DNA from: Aegilops tauschii subsp. strangulata
Lineage: Eukaryota; Streptophyta; Magnoliopsida; Poales; Poaceae
Direction of reading: 5' to 3'
DNA: 64,000 nucleotides
Assembly (NCBI RefSeq): GCF_002575655.3
Contig: NC_053039.3
Span: 236,322,622-236,386,621, forward strand
The notes beneath the pieces are model-generated. The model saw only the letters and a program-made list of their open reading frames with translations. It did not search any database and had not been told where the DNA came from. A program made the translations under genes and the position numbers. This document shows, one piece after another, positions 41,363 through 52,754 of the stretch (the stretch's first letter is position 1; every line of letters starts with the position of its first letter).

Positions 41363-42007
41363 CTCGGTGGAGGAACTGAGAAGATTGTGATTATTCTCTT
41401 GGAATTCATCCCCGAGGTTTGGGTCGCAAGGTACAAGACAAGCTTGTGATCAAACCATTCTGTTTCAGGTTACGTCCCTGCAACTGCGCCCTACGCAACC
41501 AAACAAACTGCGTGACTGTTTTCGATAGCGTCTGTTGGCTTAAAATTTTGTCATAAATCTGCCGCTCCCGTTTTTTATACTACATGATAAATAAGATGAA
41601 AGGTGTGCCTTTTTTTTTTTTTGCGGGGCAGATGAAAGGTGTGTCATGGTTCATATTGTGAGGGTCTTTTCTTCTCAGCAACAAAGTTGGGCATACAAGT
41701 GTAAACCATTTGGAACAAATGAAAACGTTGATATGATTCCTATTAAATTCCTACAGAACTGTCCAATCCATTTTTCTTTTGAAGAAATTCAACACGAGGT
41801 TAGTCTATTTAGTCACATTAGCTAAATGACAGTTGACTGCATTTCAAATTGGGGTCAGTTGATTTTTGAGAGTTTGCCGGAGGAAATGAAGAAGGAAGGG
41901 GCTCGCTGGAGGGCTACCCCATTATCTATCTTAGGGTTACGGGTGGGGGCGGTAGTGGGGCCTCGCCGGAGGAAAAACTCGGCGGCGGGGGGGGGGGGGG
42001 GGGGGGG
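41363..42007. other. Upstream region of the SCL3-like gene
   Basis: The promoter would lie here (the gene reads leftward). I see no clear TATA box. From about 41800 the sequence becomes repeat-like and ends in a 22-base G run (41987-42008). Confidence 0.45.
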
Positions 42008-43014
42008 GCTAGAGGGATGGAGGGGGCCGACGGAAGACCGGTGGTTCAGGGGAGGGCTTGTAGCCATTCCCCTATTTAGTACAACTAGGTACTTGTTGTG
42101 CCTTGCCATAAACTAGGTACTATCTCAGCTCATACACGTACATGATCAAACTTGTGACAATAGCAATATCTAGGATGGCACAGTGAGCAGCGGTGATCAC
42201 ATATAGATCTCCCGATGGCACATCGGATTTGCTATGGTCGACGCTCACTATAAGCTGCGAGGGCGGACTTGATGCCCTACAATGTCGCAGGGGTTTACCA
42301 CCGCTCCTGGTGCACGATTCTGAGGGAGATTTCAGACACACTTGAGCGGTAGGACTTTTACTCCTTAGGGCATCTACAACATTGACCCTCAAGCCACCCG
42401 CAATGGTTCGGTTGGGACATGTTTTGTCATCGAGCGTGGGTCTGTATCGGTCCACAAACCGGTCTAGACACACCTTTTTCCACAAACCAGGAACAAACTG
42501 AGGGGGCGGGGGCTAGAGGGATGGCCGGGGGCGACGGAAGACCGATGGTTCAGGGGAGGGCTTGTAGCCATTCCCCTATTTAGTACAACTAGGTACGTGT
42601 GCGTTGCCATAAAACTAGGTACTATCTCAGCTCATACACGTACCTGATCAAACTTGTGGCAATAGCAATATCTAGGATGGCATGGTGAGCACCGGTGATC
42701 ACACATAGATCTCCCGATGGCACATCGTATTTGCTATGTTCGACGCTCACTATAAGCTGCGAGGGCGGACTTGATGCCCTACAATGTCGCAGGGGTTTAC
42801 CACCGCTCCTGGTGCACAATTCTGAGGGAGATTTCAGACACACTTGAGCGGTAGGACTTTTACTCTTTAGGGCATCTACAACACTGACCCTCAAACCACC
42901 CACAATGGTTCGGTTGGGACGTGTTTTGTCATCGAGAGTGGGTCTGTATCGGTCCACAGACCGGTCCAGACGCACTTTTTCCTGCAAACCAGGAACAAAC
43001 TGAGGGGGGGGGGG
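42008..43014. repeat. Tandem duplication, two copies of about 504 bp
   Basis: Copy 1 (42008-42511) and copy 2 (42512-43014) both begin GCTAGAGGGATGG and end AACAAACTGAGGGGG. They align along the full length with scattered substitutions. Each contains GGGCATCTACAACA, a start like that of cereal class II elements, near 42369 and 42871. G-rich tracts lie at the outer left end, at the joint and at the right end. Confidence 0.9.
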
Positions 43015-44033
43015 CTTTGTGAGCGTCCGGACCACTATCACGCCCGCTTCTATTCTAACTGCCCTGGCCCACACCTAAAACCCTCCCTCGCCCATGCGCT
43101 TTCCCACCAGAAGCTAGTTGCCCGCATTCATACCACTCTAGAGCGGCCACTCCACATTGACGTCGGCCGAGAGTGGATGTGACCTCTTGCCAGCACCGAC
43201 ATTGAAGTGGCTCGCCGGTCGAGGGCACCGCCCGTGTCGCGTCCCCAGTGTCTATGCATGTTCAATGCTGAAGAGACGTTTACTGGAGTTCAATGCCCAT
43301 CCCTTCGTGTGCCACCATTAAACAGGCTCGACGGCCTAGAAAGCAACTCCGGCGCCCGCACTCGGACGCTTATCCACTATTTAAAGGCGAACACTCGTGT
43401 TGAATTGACCAAAATTGTATTTTATACTAGGAGATGATTTCGTCACAAGTCTAATAGTCTATAACACGAGAAGTTATCATATGTCCTTAGACCATTGAGA
43501 ATCTCGAGTCACTTAATACTGGACAATGCACTTTGGGGTTGTTATAACATCAATCGTAACATGGTGATCATAACGACAACTTATAGGTTCATCGGAAACG
43601 TATGTGGGACTAGATAGCTCGAGATTGGGATTTCCTCCTCCAGCGATGGTGAGATATTCTTAGGGTCCTCTCCGTGAGACGGCATCAAGTCATCAATCAT
43701 CCCCTGGCCAGATAAAGCGTGACTTGCTCACGGGGATGCCGAAACACGAGAACAAGAAAAGAGAACAAAACCGATAACAAGGAGACCGACACAGTGATCA
43801 TGTGTTTGATTCACGGGATGCTGATATATCTCACCTCAGCTTTTGTAAAGTATCGTGAAGCAAAAGGAATAACATATGGTAGCTACAGGTTCCTCAATAA
43901 TCATTCATGTGAGTATAGGAGTCAATATGGATGTCCACAATTCCACTATTTATCATTCAACGAAATGTGTTTCGGTCACGTCTCTATTTCACTGAACTTG
44001 CAAGGTCACGTGCTTAAGGGTTTATGATTTGTT
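43015..44033. other. Class II-like debris, then part of the LTR that hosts element 3
   Basis: 43015-43397 is C/G-rich, of a kind common in decayed cereal DNA transposons, without a gene. From about 43398 (TGTTGAATTGACC) to 44033 the sequence looks like the left part of an LTR interrupted by element 3, continued at 52755. The exact start is uncertain. Confidence 0.45.
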
Positions 44034-45772
44034 TGAAGGAAATATGCCCAAGAGGCAATAATAAAGTTATTATTTATTTCCTTATATCATGATAAATGTT
44101 TATTATTCATTCTAGAATTGTATTAACCAGAAAAGTAATACTTGTGTGAATACATAGACAAACAGAGTGTCACTAGTATGCCTCTACTTGACTAGCTCGT
44201 TGATCAAAGATGGTTATGTTTCCTAGCCATTGACATGGGTTGTCATTTGATTAACGAGATCACATCATTAGGAGAATGATGTGATTGACTTGACCCATTC
44301 CGTTAGCTTAGCACTCGATCGTATAGTATGTTGCTATTGCTTTATTCATGACTTATACATGTTCCTATGACTATGAGATTATGCAACTCCCGTTTACCGA
44401 AGGAACACTTAGTGTGCTACCAAACGTCACAACGTAACTGGGTGATTATAAAGGTGCTCTACAGGTGTCTGCGAAGGTACTTGTTGGGTTGGCGTATTTC
44501 GAGATTAGGATTTGTCTCTCCGATTGTCGGAGAGGTATCTCTGGGGCCACTCGGTAATGCACATCACTTAAGCCTTGCAAACATTGCAACTAATGAGTTA
44601 GTTGCGGGATGATGTATTACGGAACGAGTAAAGAGACTTGCCGGTAACGAGATTGAACTAGGTATTGAGATACCGACGATCGAATCTCGGGCAAGTAACA
44701 TACCGATGACAAAGGGAACAACGTATGTTGTTATGCGGTCTGACCGATAAAGATCTTTGTAGAATATGTGGGAGCCAATATCAGCATCCAGGTTCCGCTA
44801 TTGGTTATTGACCGGAGACGTGTCTCGGTCATGTCTACATAGTTCTCGAACCCGTAGGGTCCGCAAGCTTAACGTTTCGATGACAGTTATATTATGAGTT
44901 TATATGTTTTGATGTACCGAAGGTTGTTCGGAGTCCCGGATGTGATCACGAACATGACGAGGAGTCTCGAAATGGTCGAGACATGAAGATTGATATATTG
45001 GAAGCCTATATTTGGATATCGGAAGTGTTCCGGGTGAAATCGGGATTTTACCGGAGTACTGGAGGGGTTACCGGAACCCCCGAGGGTTAATGGGCCATAG
45101 TGGGCCTTAGTGGAGAAGAGGAGAGGCGGCCAGGGCAAGGGCCGCGCGCCCCTCCCCCCTAGTCCGAATAGGACAAGGAGAGGGGGGCGGCGCCCCCCCC
45201 TTTCCTTCTTCTCCTCCACCTCTTTCCCCCTCCACTCCTAATCCAACAAGGAAAAGGGAGGGAGTCCTACTCCCAGTGGGAGTAGGACTCCTCCTGGCGC
45301 GCCCCCTCCTGGCCGGCCACACCTCCCCCCTTGCTCCTTTATACACGGGGGCAGGGGAGCAACCTAGAGACACAACAATTGATCGTTTGATCTTTTAGCC
45401 GTGTGCGGTTCCCCCTCCACCATAGTCCACCTCGATAATACTGTAGCGGTGCTTAGGCGAAGCCCTGCGTCGGTAGAACATCATCATCGTCACCACGCCG
45501 TCGTGCTGACGAAACTCTCCCTCAACACTCGACTGGATCGGAGTTCGAGGGACGTCATCGGGCTGAACGTGTGCTGAACTCGGAGGTGTCGTGCGTTCGG
45601 TACTTGATCGGTCGGATCGTGAAGACGTACGACTACATCAACCGCGTTGTGCTAACACTTCCGCTTTCGGTCTACGAGGGTACGTGGACAACACTCTCCC
45701 CTCTCGTTGCTATGCATCACCATGATCTTGCGTGTGCGTAGGAAAATTTTGAAATTACTACGTTCGCCAACA
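44034..45772 (+). repeat. Element 3 5' LTR (1739 bp)
   Basis: It starts TGAAGGAAATATGCCC and ends GTTCGCCAACA. The TATA region at 45339-45346 reads TTTATACAC where the 3' LTR has TTTATATAC, so the promoter of this copy carries a change in its TATA box. Confidence 0.95.
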
Positions 45773-45773
45773 G

Positions 45774-45786
45774 TGGTATCAGAGCC
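45774..45786 (+). other. Primer binding site of element 3
   Basis: TGGTATCAGAGCC one base after the LTR, complementary to the 3' end of initiator methionine tRNA. Confidence 0.9.
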
Positions 45787-46995
45787 TAGTTTTATGCGTT
45801 GATGTTATATGCACGAGTAGAACACAAGTGAGTTGTGGGCGATACAAGTCATACTGCTTACCAGCATGTCACACTTTGGTTTGGCGGTATTGTTGGATGA
45901 AGCGGCCCGGACCGACATTACGCGAGACTGGTTCTACCGACGTGCTTTGCACACAGGTGGCTGGCGGGTGTCAGTTTCTCCAACTTTAGTTGAACCGAGT
46001 GTGGCTACGCCGGTCCTTGCGAAGGTTAAAACAACACCAACTTGACAAACTATCGTTGTGGTTTTGATGCGAGGTAAGAACGGTTCTTGCTAAGCCCGTA
46101 GCAGCCACGTAAAACTTGCAACAACAAAGTAGAGGACGTCTAACTTGTTTTTGCAGGGCATGTTGTGATGTGATATTGTCAAGACATGATGCTAAATTTT
46201 ATTGTATGAGATGATCATGTTTTGTAACCGAGTTATCGGCAACTGGCAGGAGCCATATGGTTGTCGCTTTATTGTATGCAATGCAATCGCCCTGTAATGC
46301 TTTACTTTATCACTAAGCGGCAGCGATAGTCGTAGAAGCATAAGATTGGCGAGACGACAACGATGCTACGATGGAGATCAAGGTGTCGCGCTGGTGACGA
46401 TGGTGATCATGACGGTGCTTCGGAGATGGAGATCACAAGCACAAGATGATGATGGCCATATCATATCACTTATATTGATTACATGTGATGTTTATCTTTT
46501 ATGCATCTTATCTTGCTTTGATTGACGGTAGCATTATAAGATGATCTCTCACTAAATTTCAAGATAAAAGTGTTCTCCCTGAGTATGCACCGTTGCCAAA
46601 GTTCGTCGTGCCCAGACACCACGTGATGATCGGGTGTGATAAGCTCTACGTCCATCTACAACGGGTGCAAGCCAGTTTTTGCACACGCAGAATACTCAGG
46701 TTAAACTTGACGAGCCTAGCATATGCAGATATGGCCTCGGAACACTGAGACCGAAAGGCCGAACGTGAATCATATAGTAGATATGATCAACATAGTGATA
46801 TTCACCATTGAAAACCACTCCATTTCACGTGATGATCGGTTATGGTTTAGTTGATTTGGATCACGTGATCACTTAGAGGATTAGAGAGATGTCTATCTAA
46901 GTGGGAGTTCTTAAGTAATATGATTAATTGAACTTAAATTTATCATGAACTTAGTACCTGATAGTATCTTGCTTGTCTATGTTGATTGTAGATAG
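45787..46995 (+). other. Element 3 untranslated leader
   Basis: 1.2 kb without a coding frame of its own, similar to the leader of element 1 (2029-3246). It lies between the primer site and the gag ATG. Confidence 0.75.
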
Positions 46996-49900
46996 ATGGC
47001 CCGTGATGTTGTTCCGTTGAATTTTAATGCGTTCCTTGTGAAAGCAAAGTTGAAAGATGATGGTAGCAATTACACGGACTGGGTCCGTAACTTGAGGATT
47101 ATCCTCATTGCTGCACAGAAGAATTACGTCCTGGAAGCACCGTTGGGTGCCAGGCCTGCTGCTGATGCAACTGACGACGTTAAGAACATTTGGCAGAGCA
47201 AAGCTGATGACTACTCGATAGTTCAATGTGCCATGCTTTACGACTTAGAACCGGGACTTCAACGACGTTTTGAACGTCATGGAGCATATGAGATGTTCCA
47301 GGAGTTGAAGTTAATATTTCAAGCAAATGCCCGGATTGAGAGATATGAAGTCTCCAATAAGTTCTACAGCTGCAAGATGGAAGAGAATAGTTCTGTCAGT
47401 GAGCATATACTCAAAATGTCTGGGTATAACAATCACTTGATTCAACTGGGAGTTAATCTTCCGGATGATAGCGTCATTGACAGAATTCTTCAATCACTGC
47501 CACCAAGCTACAAGAGCTTCGTGATGAACTATAACATGCAAGGGATGGATAAGACGATTCCCGAGCTCTTCGCAATGCTAAAGGCTGCGGAGGTAGAAAT
47601 CAAGAAGGAGCATCAAGTGTTGATGGTCAATAAGACCACCAGTTTCAAGAAAAAGGGCAAAGAGAAGAAGAAGGGGAACTTCAAGAAGAACAGCAAGCAA
47701 GTTGCTGTTCAAGAGAAGAAACCCAAGTCTGGACCTAAGCCTGAGGCTGAGTGCTTCTACTGCAAGCAGACTGGTCACTGGAAGCGGAACTGCCGCAAGT
47801 ATTTGGCGGATAAGAAGGATGGCAAGGTGAACAAAGGTATATGTGATATACATGTTATTGATGTGTACCTTACCAGAGCTCGCAGTAGCACCTGGGTATT
47901 TGATACTGGTTCTGTTGCTAATATTTGCAACTCGAAACAGGGACTACAGATTAAGCGGACACTGGCTAAGGATGAGGTGACGATGCGCGTGGGAAATGGT
48001 TCCAAAGTTGATGTGATCGCCGTCGGCACGCTACCTCTACATCTACCTTCGGGATTAGTACTAGACCTAAATAATTGTTATTTGGTGCCAGCGTTAAGCA
48101 TGAACATTATATCTGGATCTTGTTTGATGCGAGACGGTTATTCATTTAAATCAGAGAATAATGGTTGTTCTATTTATATGAGTAATATCTTTTATGGTCA
48201 TGCACCCTTAAAGAGTGGTCTATTTTTGACGAATCTCGATAGTAGTAATACACATATTCATAATGTTGAAGCCAAAAGATGCAGAGTTGATAATGATGGT
48301 GCAACTTATTTGTGGCACTGCCGTTTAGGTCATATCGGTGTAAAGCGCATGAAGAAACTCCATACTGATGGACTTTTGGAACCACTTGATTATGAATCAC
48401 TTGGTACTTGCGAACCGTGCCTCATGGGCAAGATGACTAAAACGCCGTTCTCCGGTACTATGGAGAGAGCAACAGATTTGTTGAAAATCATACATACAGA
48501 TGTATGTGGTCTGATGAATGTTGAGGCTCCTGGCGGATATCGTTATTTTCTCACCTTCACAGATGATTTGAGCAGATATGGGTATATCTACTTAATGAAA
48601 CATAAGTCTGAAACATTTGAAAAGTTCAAAGAATTTCAAAGTGAAGTTGAAAATCATCGTAACAAGAAAATAAAGTTTCTACGATCTGATCGTGGAGGAG
48701 AATATTTGAGTTACGAGTTTGGTCTACATTTGAAACAATGCGGAATAGTTTCGCAACTCACGCCACCCGGAACACCACAGCGAAATGGTGTGTCCGAACA
48801 TCGTAATCGTACTTTACTAGATATGGTGCAATATATGATGTCTCTTACTGATTTACCGCTATCGTTTTGGGGTTATGCTTTAGAGACGGCTGCATTCACA
48901 TTAAATAGGGCACCATCGAAATCCGTTGAGACGACGCCTTATGAACTGTGGTTTGGCAAGAAACCAAAGTTGTCGTTTCTTAAAGTTTGGGGCTGCGATG
49001 CTTATGTGAAAAAGCTTCAACCTGATAAGCTCGAACCCAAATCGGAGAAATGTGTCTTCATAGGATACCCAAAGGAGACTGTTGGGTACACCTTCTATCA
49101 CAGATCCGAAGGCAAGGCATTCGTTGCTAAGAATGGATCCTTTCTAGAGAAGGAGTTTCTCTCGAAAGAAGTGAGTGGGAGGAAAGTAGAACTTGATGAG
49201 GTAACTGTACCTGCTCCCTTATTGGAAAGTAGTTCATCACAGAAACCGGTTCCTGTGACGCCTACACCAATTAGTGAGGAAGTTAATGATGATGATCATG
49301 GAACTTCAGATCAAGTTGCTACTGAACCTCGTAGGTCAACCAGAGTAAGATCCGCACCAGAGTGGTACGGTAATCCTGTTCTGGAGGTTATGTTACTAGA
49401 CCATGACGAACCTACGAACTATGAAGAAGCGATGGTGAGCCCAGATTCCGCAAAATGGCTTGAGGCCATGAAATCTGAGATGGGATCCATGTATGAGAAC
49501 AAAGTGTGGACTTTGGTTGACTTGCCCGATGATCGGCAAGCCATTGAAAATAAATGGATCTTCAAGAAGAAGACTGACGCTGACGTTAACGTTACTGTCT
49601 ATAAAGCTCGACTTGTTGCGAAAGGTTTTCGACAAGTTCAAGGGATTGACTACGATGAGACCTTCTCACCCGTAGCGATGCTTAAGTCTGTCCGAATCAT
49701 GTTAGCAATTGCCGCATTTTATGATTATGAAATTTGGCAAATGGATGTCAAAACTGCATTCCTGAATGGATTTCTGGAAGAAGAGTTGTATATGATGCAA
49801 CCGGAAGGTTTTGTCGATCCAAAGGGAGCTAACAAAGTGTGCAAGCTCCAGCGATCCATTTATGGACTGGTGCAAGCCTCTCGGAGTTGGAATAAACGCT

Positions 49901-50982
49901 TTGATAGTGTGATCAAAGCATTTGGTTTTGTACAGACTTTTGGAGAAGCCTGTATTTACAAGAAAGTGAGTGGGAGCTCTGTAGCATTTCTGATATTATA
50001 TGTGGATGACATATTGCTGATTGGAAATGATATAGAATTTCTGGATAGCATAAAGGGATACTTGAATAAGAGTTTTTCAATGAAAGACCTCGGTGAAGCT
50101 GCTTATATATTGGGCATCAAGATCTATAGAGATAGATCAAGACGCTTAATTGGACTTTCACAAAGCACATACCTTGACAAAGTTTTGAAGAAGTTCAAAA
50201 TGGATCAAGCAAAGAAAGGGTTCTTGACTGTGTTACAAGGTGTGAAGTTGAGTAAGACTCAATGCCCGACCACTTCAGAAGATAGAGAGAAAATGAAAGA
50301 TGTTCCCTATGCTTCAGCCATAGGCTCTATCATGTATGCAATGCTGTGTACCAGACCTGATGTGTGCCTTGCTATAAGTCTAGCAGGGAGGTACCAAAGT
50401 AATCCAGGAGTGGATCACTGGACAACGGTCAAGAACATCCTGAAATACCTGAAAAGGACTAAGGATATGTTTCTCGTTTATGGAGGTGACAAAGAGCTCA
50501 TCGTAAATGGTTACGTTGATGCAAGCTTTGACACTGATCCAGACGATTCTAAATCGCAAACCGGATACGTGTTTACATTGAACGGTGGAGCTGTCAGTTG
50601 GTGCAGTTCTAAACAAAGCGTCGTGGCGGGATCTACGTGTGAAGCGGAGTACATAGCTGCTTCGGAAGTAGCAAATGAAGGAGTCTGGATGAAGGAGTTC
50701 ATATCCGACCTAGGTGTCATACCTAGTGCATCGGGTACAATGAAAATCTTTTGTGACAATACTGGTGCAATTGCCTTGGCGAAGGAATCCAGATTTCACA
50801 AGAGAACCAAGCACATCAAGAGACGCTTCAATTCCATCCGGGATTTAGTCCAGGTGGGAGACATAGAAATTTGCAAGATACATACGGATCTGAATGTTGC
50901 AGACCCATTGACTAAGCCTCTTCCACGAGCAAAACATGATCAACACCAAGGCTCCATGGGTGTTAGAATCATTACTGTGTAA
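46996..50982 (+). CDS. Element 3 Gag-Pol polyprotein, intact, 1328 aa
   Basis: One frame encodes all Copia functions. Gag occupies residues 1-250, followed by the CCHC knuckle C253-C266 (CFYCKQTGHWKRNC) for RNA binding. The protease is DTGS at 303-306. Integrase has the zinc residues H441, H446, C472, C475 and the catalytic triad D502, D565, E601 with the canonical 35-residue spacing. Reverse transcriptase has YVDD at 1002-1005. RNase H occupies about 1160-1300, ending near DPLTKPL. All key residues I checked are present. The start MARDVVPLNF matches the family. Because gag and pol share one frame, the Gag excess needed for particles must come from another mechanism; in BARE elements splicing is reported. 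This copy could be an autonomous element if its promoter works. Confidence 0.95.
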   Translation: MARDVVPLNFNAFLVKAKLKDDGSNYTDWVRNLRIILIAAQKNYVLEAPLGARPAADATDDVKNIWQSKADDYSIVQCAMLYDLEPGLQRRFERHGAYEMFQELKLIFQANARIERYEVSNKFYSCKMEENSSVSEHILKMSGYNNHLIQLGVNLPDDSVIDRILQSLPPSYKSFVMNYNMQGMDKTIPELFAMLKAAEVEIKKEHQVLMVNKTTSFKKKGKEKKKGNFKKNSKQVAVQEKKPKSGPKPEAECFYCKQTGHWKRNCRKYLADKKDGKVNKGICDIHVIDVYLTRARSSTWVFDTGSVANICNSKQGLQIKRTLAKDEVTMRVGNGSKVDVIAVGTLPLHLPSGLVLDLNNCYLVPALSMNIISGSCLMRDGYSFKSENNGCSIYMSNIFYGHAPLKSGLFLTNLDSSNTHIHNVEAKRCRVDNDGATYLWHCRLGHIGVKRMKKLHTDGLLEPLDYESLGTCEPCLMGKMTKTPFSGTMERATDLLKIIHTDVCGLMNVEAPGGYRYFLTFTDDLSRYGYIYLMKHKSETFEKFKEFQSEVENHRNKKIKFLRSDRGGEYLSYEFGLHLKQCGIVSQLTPPGTPQRNGVSEHRNRTLLDMVQYMMSLTDLPLSFWGYALETAAFTLNRAPSKSVETTPYELWFGKKPKLSFLKVWGCDAYVKKLQPDKLEPKSEKCVFIGYPKETVGYTFYHRSEGKAFVAKNGSFLEKEFLSKEVSGRKVELDEVTVPAPLLESSSSQKPVPVTPTPISEEVNDDDHGTSDQVATEPRRSTRVRSAPEWYGNPVLEVMLLDHDEPTNYEEAMVSPDSAKWLEAMKSEMGSMYENKVWTLVDLPDDRQAIENKWIFKKKTDADVNVTVYKARLVAKGFRQVQGIDYDETFSPVAMLKSVRIMLAIAAFYDYEIWQMDVKTAFLNGFLEEELYMMQPEGFVDPKGANKVCKLQRSIYGLVQASRSWNKRFDSVIKAFGFVQTFGEACIYKKVSGSSVAFLILYVDDILLIGNDIEFLDSIKGYLNKSFSMKDLGEAAYILGIKIYRDRSRRLIGLSQSTYLDKVLKKFKMDQAKKGFLTVLQGVKLSKTQCPTTSEDREKMKDVPYASAIGSIMYAMLCTRPDVCLAISLAGRYQSNPGVDHWTTVKNILKYLKRTKDMFLVYGGDKELIVNGYVDASFDTDPDDSKSQTGYVFTLNGGAVSWCSSKQSVVAGSTCEAEYIAASEVANEGVWMKEFISDLGVIPSASGTMKIFCDNTGAIALAKESRFHKRTKHIKRRFNSIRDLVQVGDIEICKIHTDLNVADPLTKPLPRAKHDQHQGSMGVRIITV

Positions 50983-51002
50983 TCTAGATTATTGACTCTA
51001 GT

Positions 51003-51015
51003 GCAAGTGGGAGAC
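51003..51015 (+). other. Polypurine tract of element 3
   Basis: GCAAGTGGGAGAC directly before the 3' LTR. The purine run AAGTGGGAGA has one T. It is the expected plus-strand primer. Confidence 0.7.
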
Positions 51016-52754
51016 TGAAGGAAATATGCCCTAGAGGCAATAATAAAGTTATTATTTATTTCCTTATATCATGATAAATGTTTATTATTCATGCTAGAAT
51101 TGTATTAACCGGAAACGTAATACTAGTGTGAATACATAGACAAACAGAGTGTCACTAGTATGCCTCTACTTGACTAGCTCGTTGATCAAAGATGGTTATG
51201 TTTCCTAGCCATTAACATGGGTTGTGATTTGATTAATGGGATCACATCATTAGGAGAATGATGTGATTGACTTGACCCATTCCGTCAGCTTAGCACTCGA
51301 TCGTATAGTATGTTGCTATTGCTTTCTTCATGACTTATACATGTTCCTATGACTATGAGATTATGCAACTCCCGTTTACCGGAGGAACACTTAGTGTGCT
51401 ACCAAACGTCACAACGTAACTGGGTGATTATAAAGGTGCTCTACAGGTGTCTGCGAAGGTACTTGTTGGGTTGGCGTATTTCGAGATTAGGATTTGTCAC
51501 TTCGATTGTCGGAGAGGTATCTCTGGGCCCACTCGGTAATGCACATCACTTAAGCCTTGCAAGCATTGCAACTAATGAGTTAGTTGCGGGATGATGTATT
51601 ACGGAACGAGTAAAGAGACTTGCCGGTAACGAGATTGAACTAGGTATTGAGATACCGACGATCGAATCTCAGGCAAGTAACATACCGATGACAAAGGGAA
51701 CAACGTATGTTGTTATGCGGTCTGACCGATAAAGATCTTCGTAGAATATGTGGGAGCCAATATGAGCATCCAGGTTCCGCTATTGGTTATTGACCGAAGA
51801 CGTGTCTCGGTCATGTCTACATAGTTCTCGAACCCGTAGGGTCCGCACGCTTAACGTTTCGATGACAGTTATATTATGAGTTTATATGTTTTGATGTACC
51901 GAAGGTTGTTCGGAGTCCCGGATGTGATCACGGACATGACGAGGAGTCTCGAAATGGTCGAGACATGAAGATTGATATATTGGAAGCCTATATTTGGATA
52001 TCGGAAGTGTTCCGGGTGAAATCGGGATTTTACCGGAGTACCGGAGGGGTTACCGGAACCCCCCGGGGGTTAATGGGCCATAGTGGGCCTTAGTGGAGAA
52101 GAGGAGAGGCGGCCAGGGCAAGGGCCGCGCGCCCCTCCCCTCTAGTCTGAATAGGACAAGGAGAGGGGGGCGGCGCCCCCCCTTTCCTTCTTCTCCTCCA
52201 CCTCTTTCCCCCTCCACTCCTAATCCAACAAGGAAAAGGGAGGGAGTCCTACTCCCGGTGGGAGTAGGAATCCTCCTGGCGCGCCCCCTCCTGGCCGGCT
52301 GCACCTCCCCCCTTGCTCCTTTATATACGGGGGCAGGAGGGCACCCTAGAGACACAACAATTGATCTTTTGATCTTTTAGCCGTGTGCGGTGCCCCCTCC
52401 ACCATAGTCCACCTCGATAATACTGTAGCGGTGCTTAGGCGAAGCCCTGCGTCGGTAGAACATCATCATCGTCACCACGCCGTCGTGCTGACGAAACTCT
52501 CCCTCAACACTCGGCTGGATCGGAGTTCGAGGGACGTCATCGGGCTGAACGTGTGCTGAACTCGGAGGTGCCGTGCGTTCGGTACTTGATCGGTCGGATC
52601 GTGAAGACGTACGACTACATCAACCGCGTTGTGCTAACGCTTCCGCTTTCGGTCTACGAGGGTACGTGGACAACACTCTCCCCTCTTGTTGCTATGCATC
52701 ACCATGATCTTGCGTGTGCGTAGGAAAATTTTGAAATTACTACGTTCCCCAACA
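51016..52754 (+). repeat. Element 3 3' LTR (1739 bp)
   Basis: It matches the 5' LTR throughout, starts TGAAGGAAATATGCCC and ends GTTCCCCAACA. The TATA box TTTATATAC is at 52319-52327. Confidence 0.95.

Larger units (their letters stand above)
44034..52754 (+). mobile_element. Element 3: complete BARE/Angela/WIS-type Copia retrotransposon (8.7 kb)
   Basis: It has two LTRs of exactly 1739 bp (44034-45772 and 51016-52754), TG...CA ends, a methionine-tRNA primer site, a 1.2 kb leader, one uninterrupted gag-pol frame of 1328 codons and a purine-rich tract before the 3' LTR. The flanks are TTGTT (44029-44033) and CTGTT (52755-52759), a 5 bp target duplication with one change. By eye the LTRs differ at about 45-50 positions, so it is not brand new. 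Element 1 belongs to the same family. Confidence 0.95.
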
